In this document: piece by piece, positions 1-8,739 of the stretch
How positions within the stretch are numbered: the stretch's first letter is position 1
Layout: the number at the start of each line of letters is the position of its first letter
Program-made: the position numbers and the translations under genes
The notes under the pieces: generated by a model
What the model was told of the DNA's origin: nothing
What the model saw: only the letters and a program-made list of their open reading frames with translations
Database searches by the model: none
Assembly (NCBI RefSeq): GCF_008932115.1
Contig: NZ_CP044543.1
Location: 3,974,501 to 4,038,500, forward strand
Direction of reading: 5' to 3'
Source: Bradyrhizobium betae
GTDB lineage: Bacteria > Pseudomonadota > Alphaproteobacteria > Rhizobiales > Xanthobacteraceae
Length of the DNA: 64,000 bases

Positions 1-122
1 TCGTCGGCCAGCTGGCCGGTCGCGAAGGTCTGGAGCAGCACGCCGCCCATGGCCAGCGCGGCGAGGAAGCTCAGGCCGAGCGGAAGAAACAGTTGCGTCC
101 GGAAGGAGAGTCGTTGCCACAT
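1..122 (-). CDS. sensor histidine kinase, N-terminal fragment (cut by window edge)
   Basis: The minus strand opens at an ATG (122-120) and reads off the left edge for 40 codons without a stop. The peptide begins MWQRLSFRTQLFLPLG and continues as a hydrophobic stretch rich in Leu, Ala and Gly. A short basic start followed by one membrane helix is typical of the first transmembrane segment of membrane sensor kinases. It is divergent from the LuxR-type response regulator that starts at 209, which is the usual layout of a cognate pair. No kinase domain is visible, so the assignment rests on the N-terminal pattern and the neighbour. An unrelated membrane protein remains possible. Confidence 0.55.
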   Translation of the reverse strand, partial: MWQRLSFRTQLFLPLGLSFLAALAMGGVLLQTFATGQLAD

Positions 123-208
123 TAGGTCAATTCTAACGCGCATTGGCGGGATTTTCTCTTTCCATTTGTTCCCGCCGGTCTATGAGTCGAAAAACAAGAG
201 AGCGCGCG

Positions 209-853
209 ATGCAAGATACTGCCAAGCCGGCGACCAAAGTTCTGATCGTCGACGACCATCCTGTGGTGCTGTCCGGTTGTCGCACCCTTTTCGCGTCGGA
301 CCACTCGATCCGGATCGACGAGGCGATCGACGCCAAATCCGGGCACCGCGCCTATATCAGCAAGCGGCCTGACGTCACCGTCATCGATATCAGCTTGCCC
401 GACGTGTCCGGCTTCGAGCTGATGCGGCGGATCCGCAAGGACGATCCCGAGGCCAAGATCATCATGTTCAGCATGAACGATGATCCGGCTTTTGTGGTGC
501 GGGCGGTCGAATTGGGGGCGCAGGGCTATGTCTCCAAGGGCGACGATCCCCGGATTCTGCTCAAGGCGGTGCGCAAGGTGATCGCGGGCGACAACTTCAT
601 CTCGCCGCAGCTCGCGGAGGCCGTGACCTTCTCCGGCGCCGCGATCAAGGCCAATCCGGCCTCGCAGATGACGCCGCGGGAGCTTGAAATTCTCCGCCTG
701 CTCGGACGCGGCGACAAGATCGTCGAGGTCGCCGAGGCGCTCGGCATCTCCTACAAGACGGTCGCCAACACCACATCCCTGCTCAAGCAGAAGTTAGGGG
801 CCAAAAACCATTCCGACCTGATCCGGATTGCGGTGGAAATCGGGATGAGCTGA
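209..853 (+). CDS. LuxR/NarL-family response regulator
   Basis: This is a 214-residue two-domain regulator. The receiver domain has the acidic pair in VDDHP (D15, D16), the phosphoacceptor D60 in VIDISLPD and the conserved Lys in YVSKGDD. After a linker, residues of about 150-212 form a LuxR-type helix-turn-helix (MTPRELEIL, then VAEALGISYKTV). The start at 209 places VLIVDDH at the usual distance from the N-terminus. An upstream in-frame ATG at 182 would add nine residues and cannot be excluded. The gene is divergent from the truncated sensor kinase at the left edge, its probable partner. The sequence does not reveal the signal or targets. Confidence 0.9.
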   Translation: MQDTAKPATKVLIVDDHPVVLSGCRTLFASDHSIRIDEAIDAKSGHRAYISKRPDVTVIDISLPDVSGFELMRRIRKDDPEAKIIMFSMNDDPAFVVRAVELGAQGYVSKGDDPRILLKAVRKVIAGDNFISPQLAEAVTFSGAAIKANPASQMTPRELEILRLLGRGDKIVEVAEALGISYKTVANTTSLLKQKLGAKNHSDLIRIAVEIGMS

Positions 854-1172
854 CGTCCAGGCACCGCCGGTCGCCGAACCGGCTGCTCCAGGATGCATCC
901 GGTTCGGCGGAGGCGGATCGGCATCGGCACGCAGCCGGGCAATGCATGGACACCGCCGACACCATCCGCGGACACAATGGGCGGAGGTGATATTCGTTCC
1001 GGAACCAGCCCGCGATTCGGGAAAAAGAAGCAATAGCGGGGCTATTGAACCGCCACTACGCGCATCGGTGGACAATAGCGCGTCGGGAAAAATAGGAACA
1101 TTTTCTTGCGCCCGTCGTTTTCGCCCTTGACGATGTCGTGACAGGCGACGAAAGCTGATGCGAACTGTTTTC

Positions 1173-1265
1173 GCGGGGCCGTGACCCGCACAAGGCAAAC
1201 TGGTCTGCACAAATCAACGACAGACCTTCCAAGAGAGGGGCTGCGGCATCACCGCAGCCCTTTTT
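1173..1265 (+). ncRNA. candidate structured small RNA ending in an intrinsic terminator
   Basis: The 560-base gap between the response regulator and thrC holds three consecutive hairpins on the plus strand: GCGGG/CCCGC (1173-1189), GGTCTG/CAGACC (1202-1226) and a 9-bp perfect stem GGGCTGCGG/CCGCAGCCC (1238-1260) followed by TTTTT. The last is a textbook intrinsic terminator, but it lies about 390 bases past the response-regulator stop. That makes it plausible that it ends its own short transcript. A TTGACG at 1126-1131 could be a -35 box, but no clear -10 follows. Alternatively this is simply the long 3' end of the regulator mRNA. The rest of 854-1170 shows no gene. Confidence 0.35.
1238..1265 (+). 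terminator. Rho-independent terminator
   Basis: A nine-base-pair perfect GC-rich stem (GGGCTGCGG / CCGCAGCCC) with a five-base loop is followed directly by five T. It lies upstream of thrC and insulates that gene from the regulator. Confidence 0.85.
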
Positions 1266-1413
1266 CGTTGGAGACAGGTGCAGGCGGGAAGCGGTTTCCC
1301 GATGCCGCAAAACACTTTATGGTGGCGCAAAGCCTCTGGCTGTTAACAAGTAATTTCGTAAAATCAAAGGCTTATGAGTTGGGCTCAGGCTCGGCCGGCC
1401 TTTGGAGGGCAGT

Positions 1414-2832
1414 TTGACTCGTTATATCTCGACCCGGGGCGAGGCCCCCGAACTCGGCTTCTGCGACGTCATGCTGACCGGGCTTGCCCGCGACGGCGGC
1501 CTGTATGTGCCGGCCACCTGGCCGCAGCTCCCGGCGGAGACCATCGCCGGCTTCTTCGGCCGCCCCTATTGGGAAGTCGCCGTCGACGTGATCCGCCCCT
1601 TCGCCGGCGGCGAGATTTCGGACGCCGAACTCGGCCGCATGGCCAACGAGGCCTATGCCACCTTCCGCCACCCTGCGGTGGTGCCGCTGCGCCAGATGTC
1701 GCCGCACCAGTTCGTGCTGGAGCTGTTTCACGGTCCGACGCTCGCCTTCAAGGACGTGGCGATGCAGCTGATCTCGCGGCTGATGGACCACGTGCTCGCC
1801 AAGCGCGGCCAGCGCACCACGATCGTGGTCGCGACCTCCGGTGACACCGGCGGCGCCGCGGTCGACGCCTTTGCGGGCCTCGAGAACGTGGATCTCGTCG
1901 TGCTGTTTCCGCACGGCCGCATCTCCGAGGTGCAGCGCCGGATGATGACCTCGGCGGGCGCGGCCAACGTCCATGCGCTCGCGATCGAAGGCAATTTCGA
2001 CGACTGCCAGGCGCTCGTGAAGGGGATGTTCAACAACCATCGCTTCCGCGATGCGACCTCGCTGTCCGGCGTCAATTCCATCAACTGGGCACGCATCGTC
2101 GCGCAGGTCGTCTACTACTTCACATCGGCCGTTGCCGTCGGTGCGCCGGCGCGCGCGGTGGATTTCGTCGTGCCGACCGGCAATTTCGGCGACATTTTCG
2201 CAGGCTATGTCGCCAAGCGCATGGGTCTTCCGATCCGCACCCTGCGCATCGCCGCCAACGTCAACGACATCCTGGCGCGTACGCTCAAGACCGGGATCTA
2301 CGAGGTGCGCGAGGTGCACGCGACCGCGTCGCCGTCGATGGACATCCAGATCTCCTCGAATTTCGAGCGGCTGATGTTCGAAGCCGGCCGGCGCGACGCC
2401 GCCGGCGTGCGCCGCTTGATGGAACAGCTGAAGCAGTCCGGGCGGTTCGTGCTGCCCGACGCGACGCTGGCTGCGATCCGCGAGGAGTTCGACGCGGGAC
2501 GCGCCGACGAGACCGAGACTGCCGCTGCGATCCGCGCAGCCTGGCGCGAGGCGGGTGAACTGGTCGATCCCCACACCGCGGTCGCACTTGCGGTCGCCGA
2601 CCGCGACACCACCGACACGACGGTCCCCAGCATCGTGCTCTCCACGGCCCATCCGGCCAAATTCCCCGATGCGGTCGAGGCGGCCTGCGGCCAGCGGCCG
2701 CAACTGCCGGTCTGGCTCGACGGTCTCATGACCAAATCCGAACACATGAAGGTGATGAAGAACGAGCAGGGCGAGGTCGAGCGGTTCGTGCTGTCGGTCA
2801 GCCGCGCCGCGAAACAGGGAGTTGCCGGATGA
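1414..2832 (+). CDS. thrC: threonine synthase
   Basis: Threonine synthase converts O-phosphohomoserine to threonine with PLP in the cytosol. The protein has 472 residues, normal for the long bacterial type. It begins MTRYISTRGEAP, the characteristic start of alphaproteobacterial ThrC. The PLP lysine is K113 in GPTLAFKD, and the phosphate-binding SGDTGGAA loop follows. The start is a TTG at 1414, chosen because GGAGG lies at 1404-1408 at correct spacing and because the MTRYIS start is conserved; the ATG-like upstream options lack this. The stop overlaps the ATG of the following M16 peptidase (ATGA at 2829), so the two are translationally coupled. Confidence 0.95.
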   Translation: MTRYISTRGEAPELGFCDVMLTGLARDGGLYVPATWPQLPAETIAGFFGRPYWEVAVDVIRPFAGGEISDAELGRMANEAYATFRHPAVVPLRQMSPHQFVLELFHGPTLAFKDVAMQLISRLMDHVLAKRGQRTTIVVATSGDTGGAAVDAFAGLENVDLVVLFPHGRISEVQRRMMTSAGAANVHALAIEGNFDDCQALVKGMFNNHRFRDATSLSGVNSINWARIVAQVVYYFTSAVAVGAPARAVDFVVPTGNFGDIFAGYVAKRMGLPIRTLRIAANVNDILARTLKTGIYEVREVHATASPSMDIQISSNFERLMFEAGRRDAAGVRRLMEQLKQSGRFVLPDATLAAIREEFDAGRADETETAAAIRAAWREAGELVDPHTAVALAVADRDTTDTTVPSIVLSTAHPAKFPDAVEAACGQRPQLPVWLDGLMTKSEHMKVMKNEQGEVERFVLSVSRAAKQGVAG

Positions 2833-4118
2833 GCGTCGAGATCTCCAAGCTTGCGTCCGGCCTGACCGTCGTCACTGACAAAATGCCCCATCTCGAGACC
2901 GCGGCGCTCGGCGTCTGGGCCGGCGTCGGCGGGCGCGACGAGAAGCCGAACGAGCACGGCATCTCGCATCTGCTCGAGCACATGGCGTTCAAGGGCACGA
3001 CCAAGCGCACCTCGCGCGAGATCGTCGAGGAGATCGAGGCGGTCGGCGGCGATCTCAATGCAGGCACCTCGACCGAGACCACGTCCTATTATGCGCGGGT
3101 GCTGAAGGCCGACGTGCCGCTCGCGCTCGACGTGCTCGCCGACATCCTGGCCAATCCGGCCTTCGAGCCGGACGAGCTGGAGCGCGAGAAGAACGTCATC
3201 GTGCAGGAGATCGGTGCCGCGCAGGACACGCCCGATGACGTCGTGTTCGAGCACCTCAACGAGCTCTGCTATCCCGACCAGCCGATGGGCCGCTCGCTGC
3301 TTGGCACGGCCAAGACCTTGCGCGCCTTCAACCGCGACATGCTGCGCGGCTATCTCTCGACGCATTACCGCGGGCCCGACATGGTGGTCGCCGCGGCCGG
3401 CGCCGTCGATCACAAGCAAGTGGTCGCCGAGGTCGAGAAGCGCTTTGCGAGCTTCGAGGGCACGGCGGGTCCCAAGCCGCAATCCGCGATGTTCGGCAAG
3501 GGCGGCGCCAAGGTGGTGCATCGCGAGCTCGAGCAGGCGCATCTGACGCTGGCGCTGGAAGGCGTGCCGCAGAGCGATCTGTCGCTGTTCTCGCTCCAGG
3601 TCTTCACCAACATCCTCGGCGGCGGGATGTCGTCGCGGTTGTTCCAGGAGGTCCGCGAGAAGCGCGGCCTCTGCTACTCGATCTACAGCTTCCACGCGCC
3701 CTACAGCGACACCGGCTTTTTCGGCCTCTACACCGGTACCGATCCCGCCGACGCGCCGGAGATGATGGAGGTCGTGGTCGACATCATGAACGATTCGGTT
3801 GAGACGCTGACCGAGGCCGAGATCGCGCGGGCCAAGGCGCAGATGAAGGCGGGCCTCCTGATGGCGCTGGAGAGCTGCTCGTCCCGCGCCGAACAGCTCG
3901 CCCGCCATGTGCTGGCCTACGGCCGGCCGCAGACAGTGGAGGAGCTGGTGGCCCGGATCGACGCAGTCAGCGTCGAATCGACCCGGGACGCCGCGCGTGC
4001 ACTGCTTTCGCGGAGCCGGCCTGCGGTTGTCGCATTAGGCAGCGGCAGGGGTCTGGACACGGCGGTGTCTTTTGCGGAAGGATTGACGCGGGCACGTGCC
4101 AAGGCGCGGCTGCATTAG
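2829..4118 (+). CDS. M16-family zinc peptidase (mitochondrial processing peptidase-like)
   Basis: This is a 429-residue pitrilysin-superfamily peptidase. The inverted zinc motif HxxEH is present as H47-L-L-E50-H51, and the third zinc ligand E127 lies in the expected EREKNVIVQE context, so it should be catalytically active. The second, inactive half carries the usual GGGMSSRLFQEVREKRGLCY segment, here given only as the short cores GGGMSSRLFQ and REKRGLCYS. The length matches the alphaproteobacterial type found next to thrC. It overlaps the thrC stop by four bases, which implies an operon. The substrate is unknown; homologues of this type resemble the beta subunit of mitochondrial processing peptidase. 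Confidence 0.93.
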   Translation: MSVEISKLASGLTVVTDKMPHLETAALGVWAGVGGRDEKPNEHGISHLLEHMAFKGTTKRTSREIVEEIEAVGGDLNAGTSTETTSYYARVLKADVPLALDVLADILANPAFEPDELEREKNVIVQEIGAAQDTPDDVVFEHLNELCYPDQPMGRSLLGTAKTLRAFNRDMLRGYLSTHYRGPDMVVAAAGAVDHKQVVAEVEKRFASFEGTAGPKPQSAMFGKGGAKVVHRELEQAHLTLALEGVPQSDLSLFSLQVFTNILGGGMSSRLFQEVREKRGLCYSIYSFHAPYSDTGFFGLYTGTDPADAPEMMEVVVDIMNDSVETLTEAEIARAKAQMKAGLLMALESCSSRAEQLARHVLAYGRPQTVEELVARIDAVSVESTRDAARALLSRSRPAVVALGSGRGLDTAVSFAEGLTRARAKARLH

Positions 4119-4159
4119 GAGCCGCGCAGTCGGGCTGATCTGCCCCGGGAAGCATCACC

Positions 4160-4747
4160 ATGGCCCTGTTTCGCCTGCCATCCAGTGGACCCGCCGCCCT
4201 CGCGCCGCGCGGTAACGGACTTTTGCTGCGCGCCCCGCAGATGTCGGACTTCCTGCAATGGGCGCATCTGCGCGAGTCCAGCCGCGATTATTTGACGCCC
4301 TGGGAGCCGATCTGGCCGTCGGACGACCTCACCCGGTCCGGCTTCCGCCGCCGTCTGCGCCGCTATTCCGAGGACATCGCCGCGGACCGCTCCTATCCCT
4401 TCCTGATCTTCCGCGAGCTCGACGGCGCCATGGTCGGCGGCATCACGCTGGCCAATGTCCGGCGCGGCATCGTCCAGGCCGGCACCATCGGCTACTGGGT
4501 CGGCAAGCCCAATGCCCATCGCGGCTACATGACGGCGGCGCTCCGGGTGCTGCTGCCGACACTGTTCGGCGAGCTCAATCTGCACCGGGTCGAGGCCGCC
4601 TGCATCCCCACCAATGCGCCGTCGATCCGGGTGCTGGAGAAGTGCGGTTTCACCCGCGAGGGGCTGGCGCGCCGCTATCTGTGCATCAACGGGGTCTGGC
4701 AGGACCATCTGTTGTTCGGCCTGCTGCACGAGGATTTCCGCGGCTGA
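4160..4747 (+). CDS. GNAT acetyltransferase, RimJ/RimL type
   Basis: This 195-residue protein has the RimJ/RimL arrangement: an N-terminal LLLRAPQMSDF strand-helix, a central YWVGKPNAHRGYMT acetyl-CoA-binding segment and the C-terminal EAACIPTNAPSIRVLEKCGF motif in which a neighbouring Asn-Ser pair precedes the last helix. These proteins acetylate N-terminal or side-chain amino groups; RimJ acts on ribosomal protein S5. It follows the M16 gene by 41 bases on the same strand and is probably the last gene of the thrC operon. The substrate cannot be read from sequence. Confidence 0.88.
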   Translation: MALFRLPSSGPAALAPRGNGLLLRAPQMSDFLQWAHLRESSRDYLTPWEPIWPSDDLTRSGFRRRLRRYSEDIAADRSYPFLIFRELDGAMVGGITLANVRRGIVQAGTIGYWVGKPNAHRGYMTAALRVLLPTLFGELNLHRVEAACIPTNAPSIRVLEKCGFTREGLARRYLCINGVWQDHLLFGLLHEDFRG

Positions 4748-4879
4748 GCCCGCTATCCATCGGGCCAACGTCTCCCGGGGGCTGCCTTATTTTACTTGCC
4801 TTGGGTTCGCCGATTTTGGCGATATAAACCGCTGGCCGGCCTGCGATGGCCGGAAGATTGTCATGGAGTACAGGCGTTG

Positions 4880-5533
4880 ATGGTGAAGCAGCTTGGATCA
4901 TTGCGGCATGTGCTGCGGCAGGGCCCGGTGATCGCATTGGCGCTCTCGGTGTCGCTTGCGGCTGTCTCGTCGGCCTCGGCGCAGTCGCTGACCGACCGCT
5001 TCAAGGGCCTGTTTGGCGGCAAGTCCGACGAGCCGGCCCAGCCCAAGCCGGCACCAGCGCCCGGCCAGCCGGCCGATGACGACGTCGATTGCCCGCAGGT
5101 CACGGTACGCGCCGGAGCCTCCACCTATGCGGTCGGAGCCACGGGCAAGCCGGCCGTCGGCAATGAGATCCGCTTCCAGGCCACCATCACCAAGATGGCG
5201 CGTGAATGCTTCCGCAGCGGCGGCGATATCACCGCCCGGATCGGCATCCAGGGCCGCGTCATCGCCGGTCCCGCCGGTGCGCCAGCTACGGTCGATGTGC
5301 CCTTGCGCATCGCCGTGGTGCAGGGCGGCGTCGGCGAGAAGGTGATCGCCTCGAAGGCCTACCGGACCACGGTCGGGATGGCGGAAGGCGGCAGCGTGCC
5401 CTTCACCTTCGTCGCCGAGGATCTGGCCTATCCGGTACCTTCGGCCGCGGTCGCCGATTCCTACATCTTCTATGTCGGCTTCGACCCGCAGGCGCTCGCG
5501 CCCGAGCCGAAGGCGCGGCCGAAGAAGAAGTAG
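4880..5533 (+). CDS. secreted protein of unknown function
   Basis: A 217-residue protein that I do not recognise beyond being a typical Bradyrhizobium exported hypothetical. It starts at ATG 4880 (GGAG about 10 bases upstream) and has a clear Sec signal peptide: basic start, hydrophobic ALALSVSLAAV core and an ASA-Q cleavage site near residue 35. A Pro/Ala/Lys-rich linker (AQPKPAPAPGQP) follows, then a globular domain with two cysteines (in DCPQV and ECFRSG) that could form a disulfide, and a basic KARPKKK tail. Segments such as ITARIGIQGRV and YIFYVGFDP suggest beta structure. It stands alone after the GNAT gene. Confidence 0.75.
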   Translation: MVKQLGSLRHVLRQGPVIALALSVSLAAVSSASAQSLTDRFKGLFGGKSDEPAQPKPAPAPGQPADDDVDCPQVTVRAGASTYAVGATGKPAVGNEIRFQATITKMARECFRSGGDITARIGIQGRVIAGPAGAPATVDVPLRIAVVQGGVGEKVIASKAYRTTVGMAEGGSVPFTFVAEDLAYPVPSAAVADSYIFYVGFDPQALAPEPKARPKKK

Positions 5534-5559
5534 GGCGAGGCCGCGCGACAATCTCAGCT

Positions 5560-5659
5560 GTCATTGCCCGCGAAAGCGGGCAATCCAGTACGCCGCAGCT
5601 CCTCGATTCATCAAAACCGTCTCGGAGTGCTGGATCGCCCGGTCAGGCCGGGCGATGAC
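5560..5659. repeat. palindromic intergenic repeat, GTCATTGCCCGCG family
   Basis: A 100-base element bounded by inverted ends, GTCATTGCCCGCGAAAGCGG at the left and the related CGCCCGGTCAGGCCGGGCG then ATGAC at the right. Each arm is itself a small hairpin joined by ATCCAGTA / TGCTGGAT arms. The same layout recurs at 12964-13062. It has no coding potential and sits in the 3' gap between convergent genes. Confidence 0.7.
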
Positions 5660-5689
5660 ACCGGATGTGTGGCTAACATCCAGCCCAAC

Positions 5690-5722
5690 AAAAAAGCCGG
5701 CGCTCATCGCGCCGGCTTTTTG
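5690..5722. terminator. bidirectional intrinsic terminator between the secreted protein and the atp operon
   Basis: A long perfect stem GCCGGCGC/GCGCCGGC with a TCAT loop is flanked by A-run and T-run on either side (AAAAAA before, TTTTT after), so it can terminate both converging transcripts. It lies 20 bases past the atpF stop. Confidence 0.85.
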
Positions 5723-5741
5723 ATTGGTGCGGCTTATGCCC

Positions 5742-6227
5742 TCAGTTCAGCTTCTGCCGAACCTCGGTAATGCCCTTGGCGAGCAGATCGTCGGCGACCT
5801 GGCCCTTGACCGACTGCGAGAGGATCGTGGAGGCGGCCTGGATGGCGGCATCCGCGGCTGCGGCGCGGACATCGGCCAGCGCCTGGGCCTCGGCGAGCGC
5901 GATCTTGCTCTCCGCGGTCTTGGTGCGCCGGGCGACGAAGTCTTCCATCTTCGCCTTGGCTTCGGTCGCGATGCGCTCGGCTTCGGACCTGGCGTTGGCG
6001 ATGATGTCGGCAGCTTCACGTTCGGCCGACGCGGTGCGCGCCTTGTAGTCGGCGAGCACCTTGGCGGCTTCCTGCTTCAGGCGCGTCGCGTCGTCCAGTT
6101 CGGCTTTGATGCGGTCGGCGCGATGGTCGAGCGCAGTCATCGCTTTCTTGAAGACCCCGAGATAGCCGAACAGGACCATCAGGATCACGAAGGCAATGGC
6201 GACCCAGGTTTCAGGATCGAAGAACAT
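5742..6227 (-). CDS. atpF: ATP synthase F0 subunit b
   Basis: The 161-residue peripheral-stalk subunit b starts [14 protein letters not shown], giving one N-terminal membrane helix (residues about 7-25) followed by a long Ala/Glu/Lys-rich helix that dimerises to link F0 to F1. The length is normal. It is the last gene of a minus-strand F0 operon (atpI, atpB, atpE, b' and b); only 5 bases separate it from the b' gene. The F1 genes are absent from the window, as is usual where alphaproteobacteria keep F0 and F1 in separate operons. A bidirectional terminator follows. Confidence 0.95.
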   Translation of the reverse strand: MFFDPETWVAIAFVILMVLFGYLGVFKKAMTALDHRADRIKAELDDATRLKQEAAKVLADYKARTASAEREAADIIANARSEAERIATEAKAKMEDFVARRTKTAESKIALAEAQALADVRAAAADAAIQAASTILSQSVKGQVADDLLAKGITEVRQKLN

Positions 6228-6232
6228 ATCGA

Positions 6233-6799
6233 CTAACCCTTCAAGGACGCATCAACGGCGGCATTGACCGACGCTGCATCCGGAACGACGCCCGTGAGCT
6301 GCTGCACGATCTGGCTTGCCGAATCGGCCGCGATCGCGCGGACGTTGCTCATGGCGCTGGCGCGGGTCGAGGCGATGGTCTTTTCCGCCCCGGCGAGCTT
6401 GGCCGCCAGCTGTTCTTCCAGCGTCTTGCGCTCGGCGTCCGCCTGCGCATTCGCCTTGTCGCGGGATTCATTGCCGATCGCCTGCGCACGCGTGCGCGCC
6501 GCGGCGAGCTCGCTTTCATAGGCCTTCAGCGCCGCCTCGGACTGATCCTTCAGCTTCTGCGCTTCGGCGAGGTCGCCCTCGATCTTGTTCTGACGCGCCT
6601 CGATCGCACCGCCGACTTTCGGCAGAGCGAGCTTGGACACGACCACGTAAAGCACGACGAAGAAGATCGCGAGCGACACCAGCTGCGAAGCATAGGTGCT
6701 GCTCTCGAACGGCGGAAAGCCGCCACCGTGGTGACCACCGTCAGCCTCGGTATGGGCGCCCGCCGCTGGACCCTTCGCCCCGCCATGACTCTCAGCCAT
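6233..6799 (-). CDS. atpF2: ATP synthase F0 subunit b'
   Basis: A 188-residue second b-type subunit. It has a His/Gly-rich soluble N-terminus ([14 protein letters not shown]), a membrane helix at roughly residues 37-58 ([15 protein letters not shown]) and a long charged coiled helix. Bacteria with paired b and b' subunits form a heterodimeric stalk, as in chloroplasts and photosynthetic bacteria. It lies between atpE and atpF in the order expected for Rhizobiales. No key feature is missing. Confidence 0.94.
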   Translation of the reverse strand: MAESHGGAKGPAAGAHTEADGGHHGGGFPPFESSTYASQLVSLAIFFVVLYVVVSKLALPKVGGAIEARQNKIEGDLAEAQKLKDQSEAALKAYESELAAARTRAQAIGNESRDKANAQADAERKTLEEQLAAKLAGAEKTIASTRASAMSNVRAIAADSASQIVQQLTGVVPDAASVNAAVDASLKG

Positions 6800-6861
6800 G
6801 GAGTACTCCTGTTGCTGTCAGGCGCGCCGCTTCGGTCGAAGCGGCGCGAAGAACGTCGTCC

Positions 6862-7092
6862 TCAGAGCGGAACGAACAGCAGCAGCAGCGCGATCAGCAG
6901 CGAGAAAATGCCGAGCGCTTCGGTCACGGCGAAGCCGAAGATCAGGTTGCCGAACTGGCCCTGAGCGGCCGAGGGGTTGCGAACGGCTGCGGCGAGGTAG
7001 TTGCCGAAGATCACGCCGACGCCGACGCCTGCGCCGCCCATGCCGATGCATGCGATGCCCGCGCCGATAAGTTTTGCTGCTGCCGGATCCAT
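6862..7092 (-). CDS. atpE: ATP synthase F0 subunit c
   Basis: A 76-residue proteolipid forming the rotor ring. It has two membrane helices: the first with the Gly-repeat [13 protein letters not shown], the second with the ion-binding carboxylate E58 in [10 protein letters not shown]. The polar loop RNPSAAQ lies between them. The start at 7092 (ATG GAT CCG) gives [12 protein letters not shown], conserved in this group, and AAGGAG lies just upstream. A longer open frame upstream is only an antisense shadow across atpB. It is proton-type, judged by the absence of the Na+-binding Gln/Thr set. Confidence 0.95.
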   Translation of the reverse strand: MDPAAAKLIGAGIACIGMGGAGVGVGVIFGNYLAAAVRNPSAAQGQFGNLIFGFAVTEALGIFSLLIALLLLFVPL

Positions 7093-7145
7093 TTTAGACT
7101 CCTTGGAAGAAAGATTGGGTTGTGGGTGGAAATTCCCCGGACCGC

Positions 7146-7895
7146 TCAGTGTCCCGGATGAATGGCGTCGTTGAGGTAGATGCAGGTCAGGATCGCAAAC
7201 ACATAGGCTTGCAGGAACGCGACCAGAATCTCGAGGGCGTACAGCGCGACCGTGAGCGCCAGCGGCAGCACGCCGCCGACCCAGCCGAGTGCGCCGAGCG
7301 AGAAGCCGAGCATGGCGACGAAGCCCGCGAACACCTTCAGCGCGATGTGGCCGGCCAGCATGTTGGCGAAAAGACGGACGCTGTGGGAGACCGGCCGCAG
7401 GAAGAACGACAGGATCTCGATGAACATCACCAGCGGCAGGATGTAGCCGGGGACACCGTGAGGCACGAAGATCGAGAAGAATTTCACGCCGTTCTTGGCA
7501 ACGCCGTAGATCAGGACCGTGAAGAAGACCAGCAGCGCCAAGGCCGCCGTCACGATCAGATGGCTCGAGATCGTGAAGGTGTAGGGAATGATGCCGATCA
7601 GGTTCGAGACGCAGATGAACATGAACAGCGAGAAGATCAGCGGGAAGAACTTCATGCCTTCCGAGCCGGCGGTCGAACGGATGGTCGAGGCCACGAACTC
7701 GTAGGAGATTTCGGCGACCGACTGGAGGCGCCCGGGAACCAGCTGTGAGCCGCTCGCCAGCATCAGTAGCGAGATGATCGCCACGGCGATCAGCATGTAG
7801 AGCGATGAATTGGTAAAGGCGATCGTTTGATTGCCGATATGGCCCAGGGTGAAGAGAGGCTCGATGTTGAACTGGTGGATCGGGTCGATTTTCAT
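7146..7895 (-). CDS. atpB: ATP synthase F0 subunit a
   Basis: A 249-residue multi-spanning membrane protein that forms the proton half-channels. The essential arginine is in [14 protein letters not shown], and the last helices with [16 protein letters not shown] are conserved. The start at 7895 ([14 protein letters not shown]) is the usual one; a further upstream in-frame start would add about 30 unlikely residues ([12 protein letters not shown]). It lies between atpI and atpE in the F0 operon. Confidence 0.95.
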   Translation of the reverse strand: MKIDPIHQFNIEPLFTLGHIGNQTIAFTNSSLYMLIAVAIISLLMLASGSQLVPGRLQSVAEISYEFVASTIRSTAGSEGMKFFPLIFSLFMFICVSNLIGIIPYTFTISSHLIVTAALALLVFFTVLIYGVAKNGVKFFSIFVPHGVPGYILPLVMFIEILSFFLRPVSHSVRLFANMLAGHIALKVFAGFVAMLGFSLGALGWVGGVLPLALTVALYALEILVAFLQAYVFAILTCIYLNDAIHPGH

Positions 7896-8005
7896 CAGCG
7901 CGGCATCTCTTGTCTGCCGGGCAATGCCGGCGGGTCTCGGTCTTCCGGCCGGGCCGGCCCGTACCAGCGAGGCCGGTACGATCATTCCTCTCCTGTGCGG
8001 ATCGC

Positions 8006-8380
8006 CTAAGAACCACCGCGCCTGTTTTGACCCGCGCCCGCCGTTCTCACCACATTCACCACGCCGGCCACGAAGCCAAGCAGCAGGAACACGATAAACC
8101 CGAAAGGCGACGTCGACAGCAAGCGGTCGAAACCCCAGCCAATCCCCGCTCCGACAGCAACCCCGGCGACCAACTCGGAGGATAACCGGAAACCAAGCGC
8201 CATCGCCGAGGCTCTGGCCGCTCTGTCTCCATCGTCACCTGCGGGTTGCTCGGTCTTGATGTGGCGGTCGCGAAGTTCGGACAACCGCTGATCAAGACTT
8301 CCGAGCCGTTCGGAAAGCGCAGCTTCCTCGGACGATCTATCGCGATCTCCATTCCCGCCGTGTCCCGTGCCCTGTGTCAT
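8006..8380 (-). CDS. atpI: AtpI-like F0 accessory protein
   Basis: A 124-residue protein with a charged N-terminal half ([20 protein letters not shown], cut here to 20 residues) and two C-terminal membrane helices around [14 protein letters not shown] and [15 protein letters not shown]. AtpI is thought to assist c-ring assembly and magnesium uptake. As the first gene of the F0 operon it follows the minus-strand promoter at 8447-8475 with a leader of about 60 bases. Confidence 0.88.
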   Translation of the reverse strand: MTQGTGHGGNGDRDRSSEEAALSERLGSLDQRLSELRDRHIKTEQPAGDDGDRAARASAMALGFRLSSELVAGVAVGAGIGWGFDRLLSTSPFGFIVFLLLGFVAGVVNVVRTAGAGQNRRGGS

Positions 8381-8446
8381 GCAACGAAGACCCGAAACGC
8401 CGCGGCTGAATGGAAATTACGCCCGCCACCCTCAAAAGCCGCGCGG

Positions 8447-8475
8447 ACCATACTGATGGCCCATAATCAAGTCAA
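8447..8475 (-). promoter_or_regulatory. sigma70-type promoter of the atp F0 operon
   Basis: Reading the minus strand, TTGACT (8475-8470) and TATGGT (8452-8447) are separated by exactly 17 bases, matching a housekeeping promoter. Transcription would begin near 8440, about 60 bases before atpI. The 8381-8739 gap otherwise shows no gene; its remainder must hold the promoter for the divergent secreted protein at 8740. Confidence 0.6.
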
Positions 8476-8739
8476 GCCAAGTCACGATTGCGTCGCCTTC
8501 TATTATGTATCTGATTTTCTTGACGATATTGGCGTGTGCGGCAGCACTGCACACAGCGTGACGCCGCACTGCAGCAGCTCTGCACATGATCGGCGAAGGC
8601 GGCCGCGATTTCGCCGCGCTGTCTGGATCAAACAGGCTGCCGCGATCGTTGATTTCACAGGCGCGTTTTTGGCGGCGGATGGCCGCGCCGGGGTGTAGAA
8701 GTGCGGGCGTGCCACCTGCGCGTCGTGGCGGAGAGCGCG

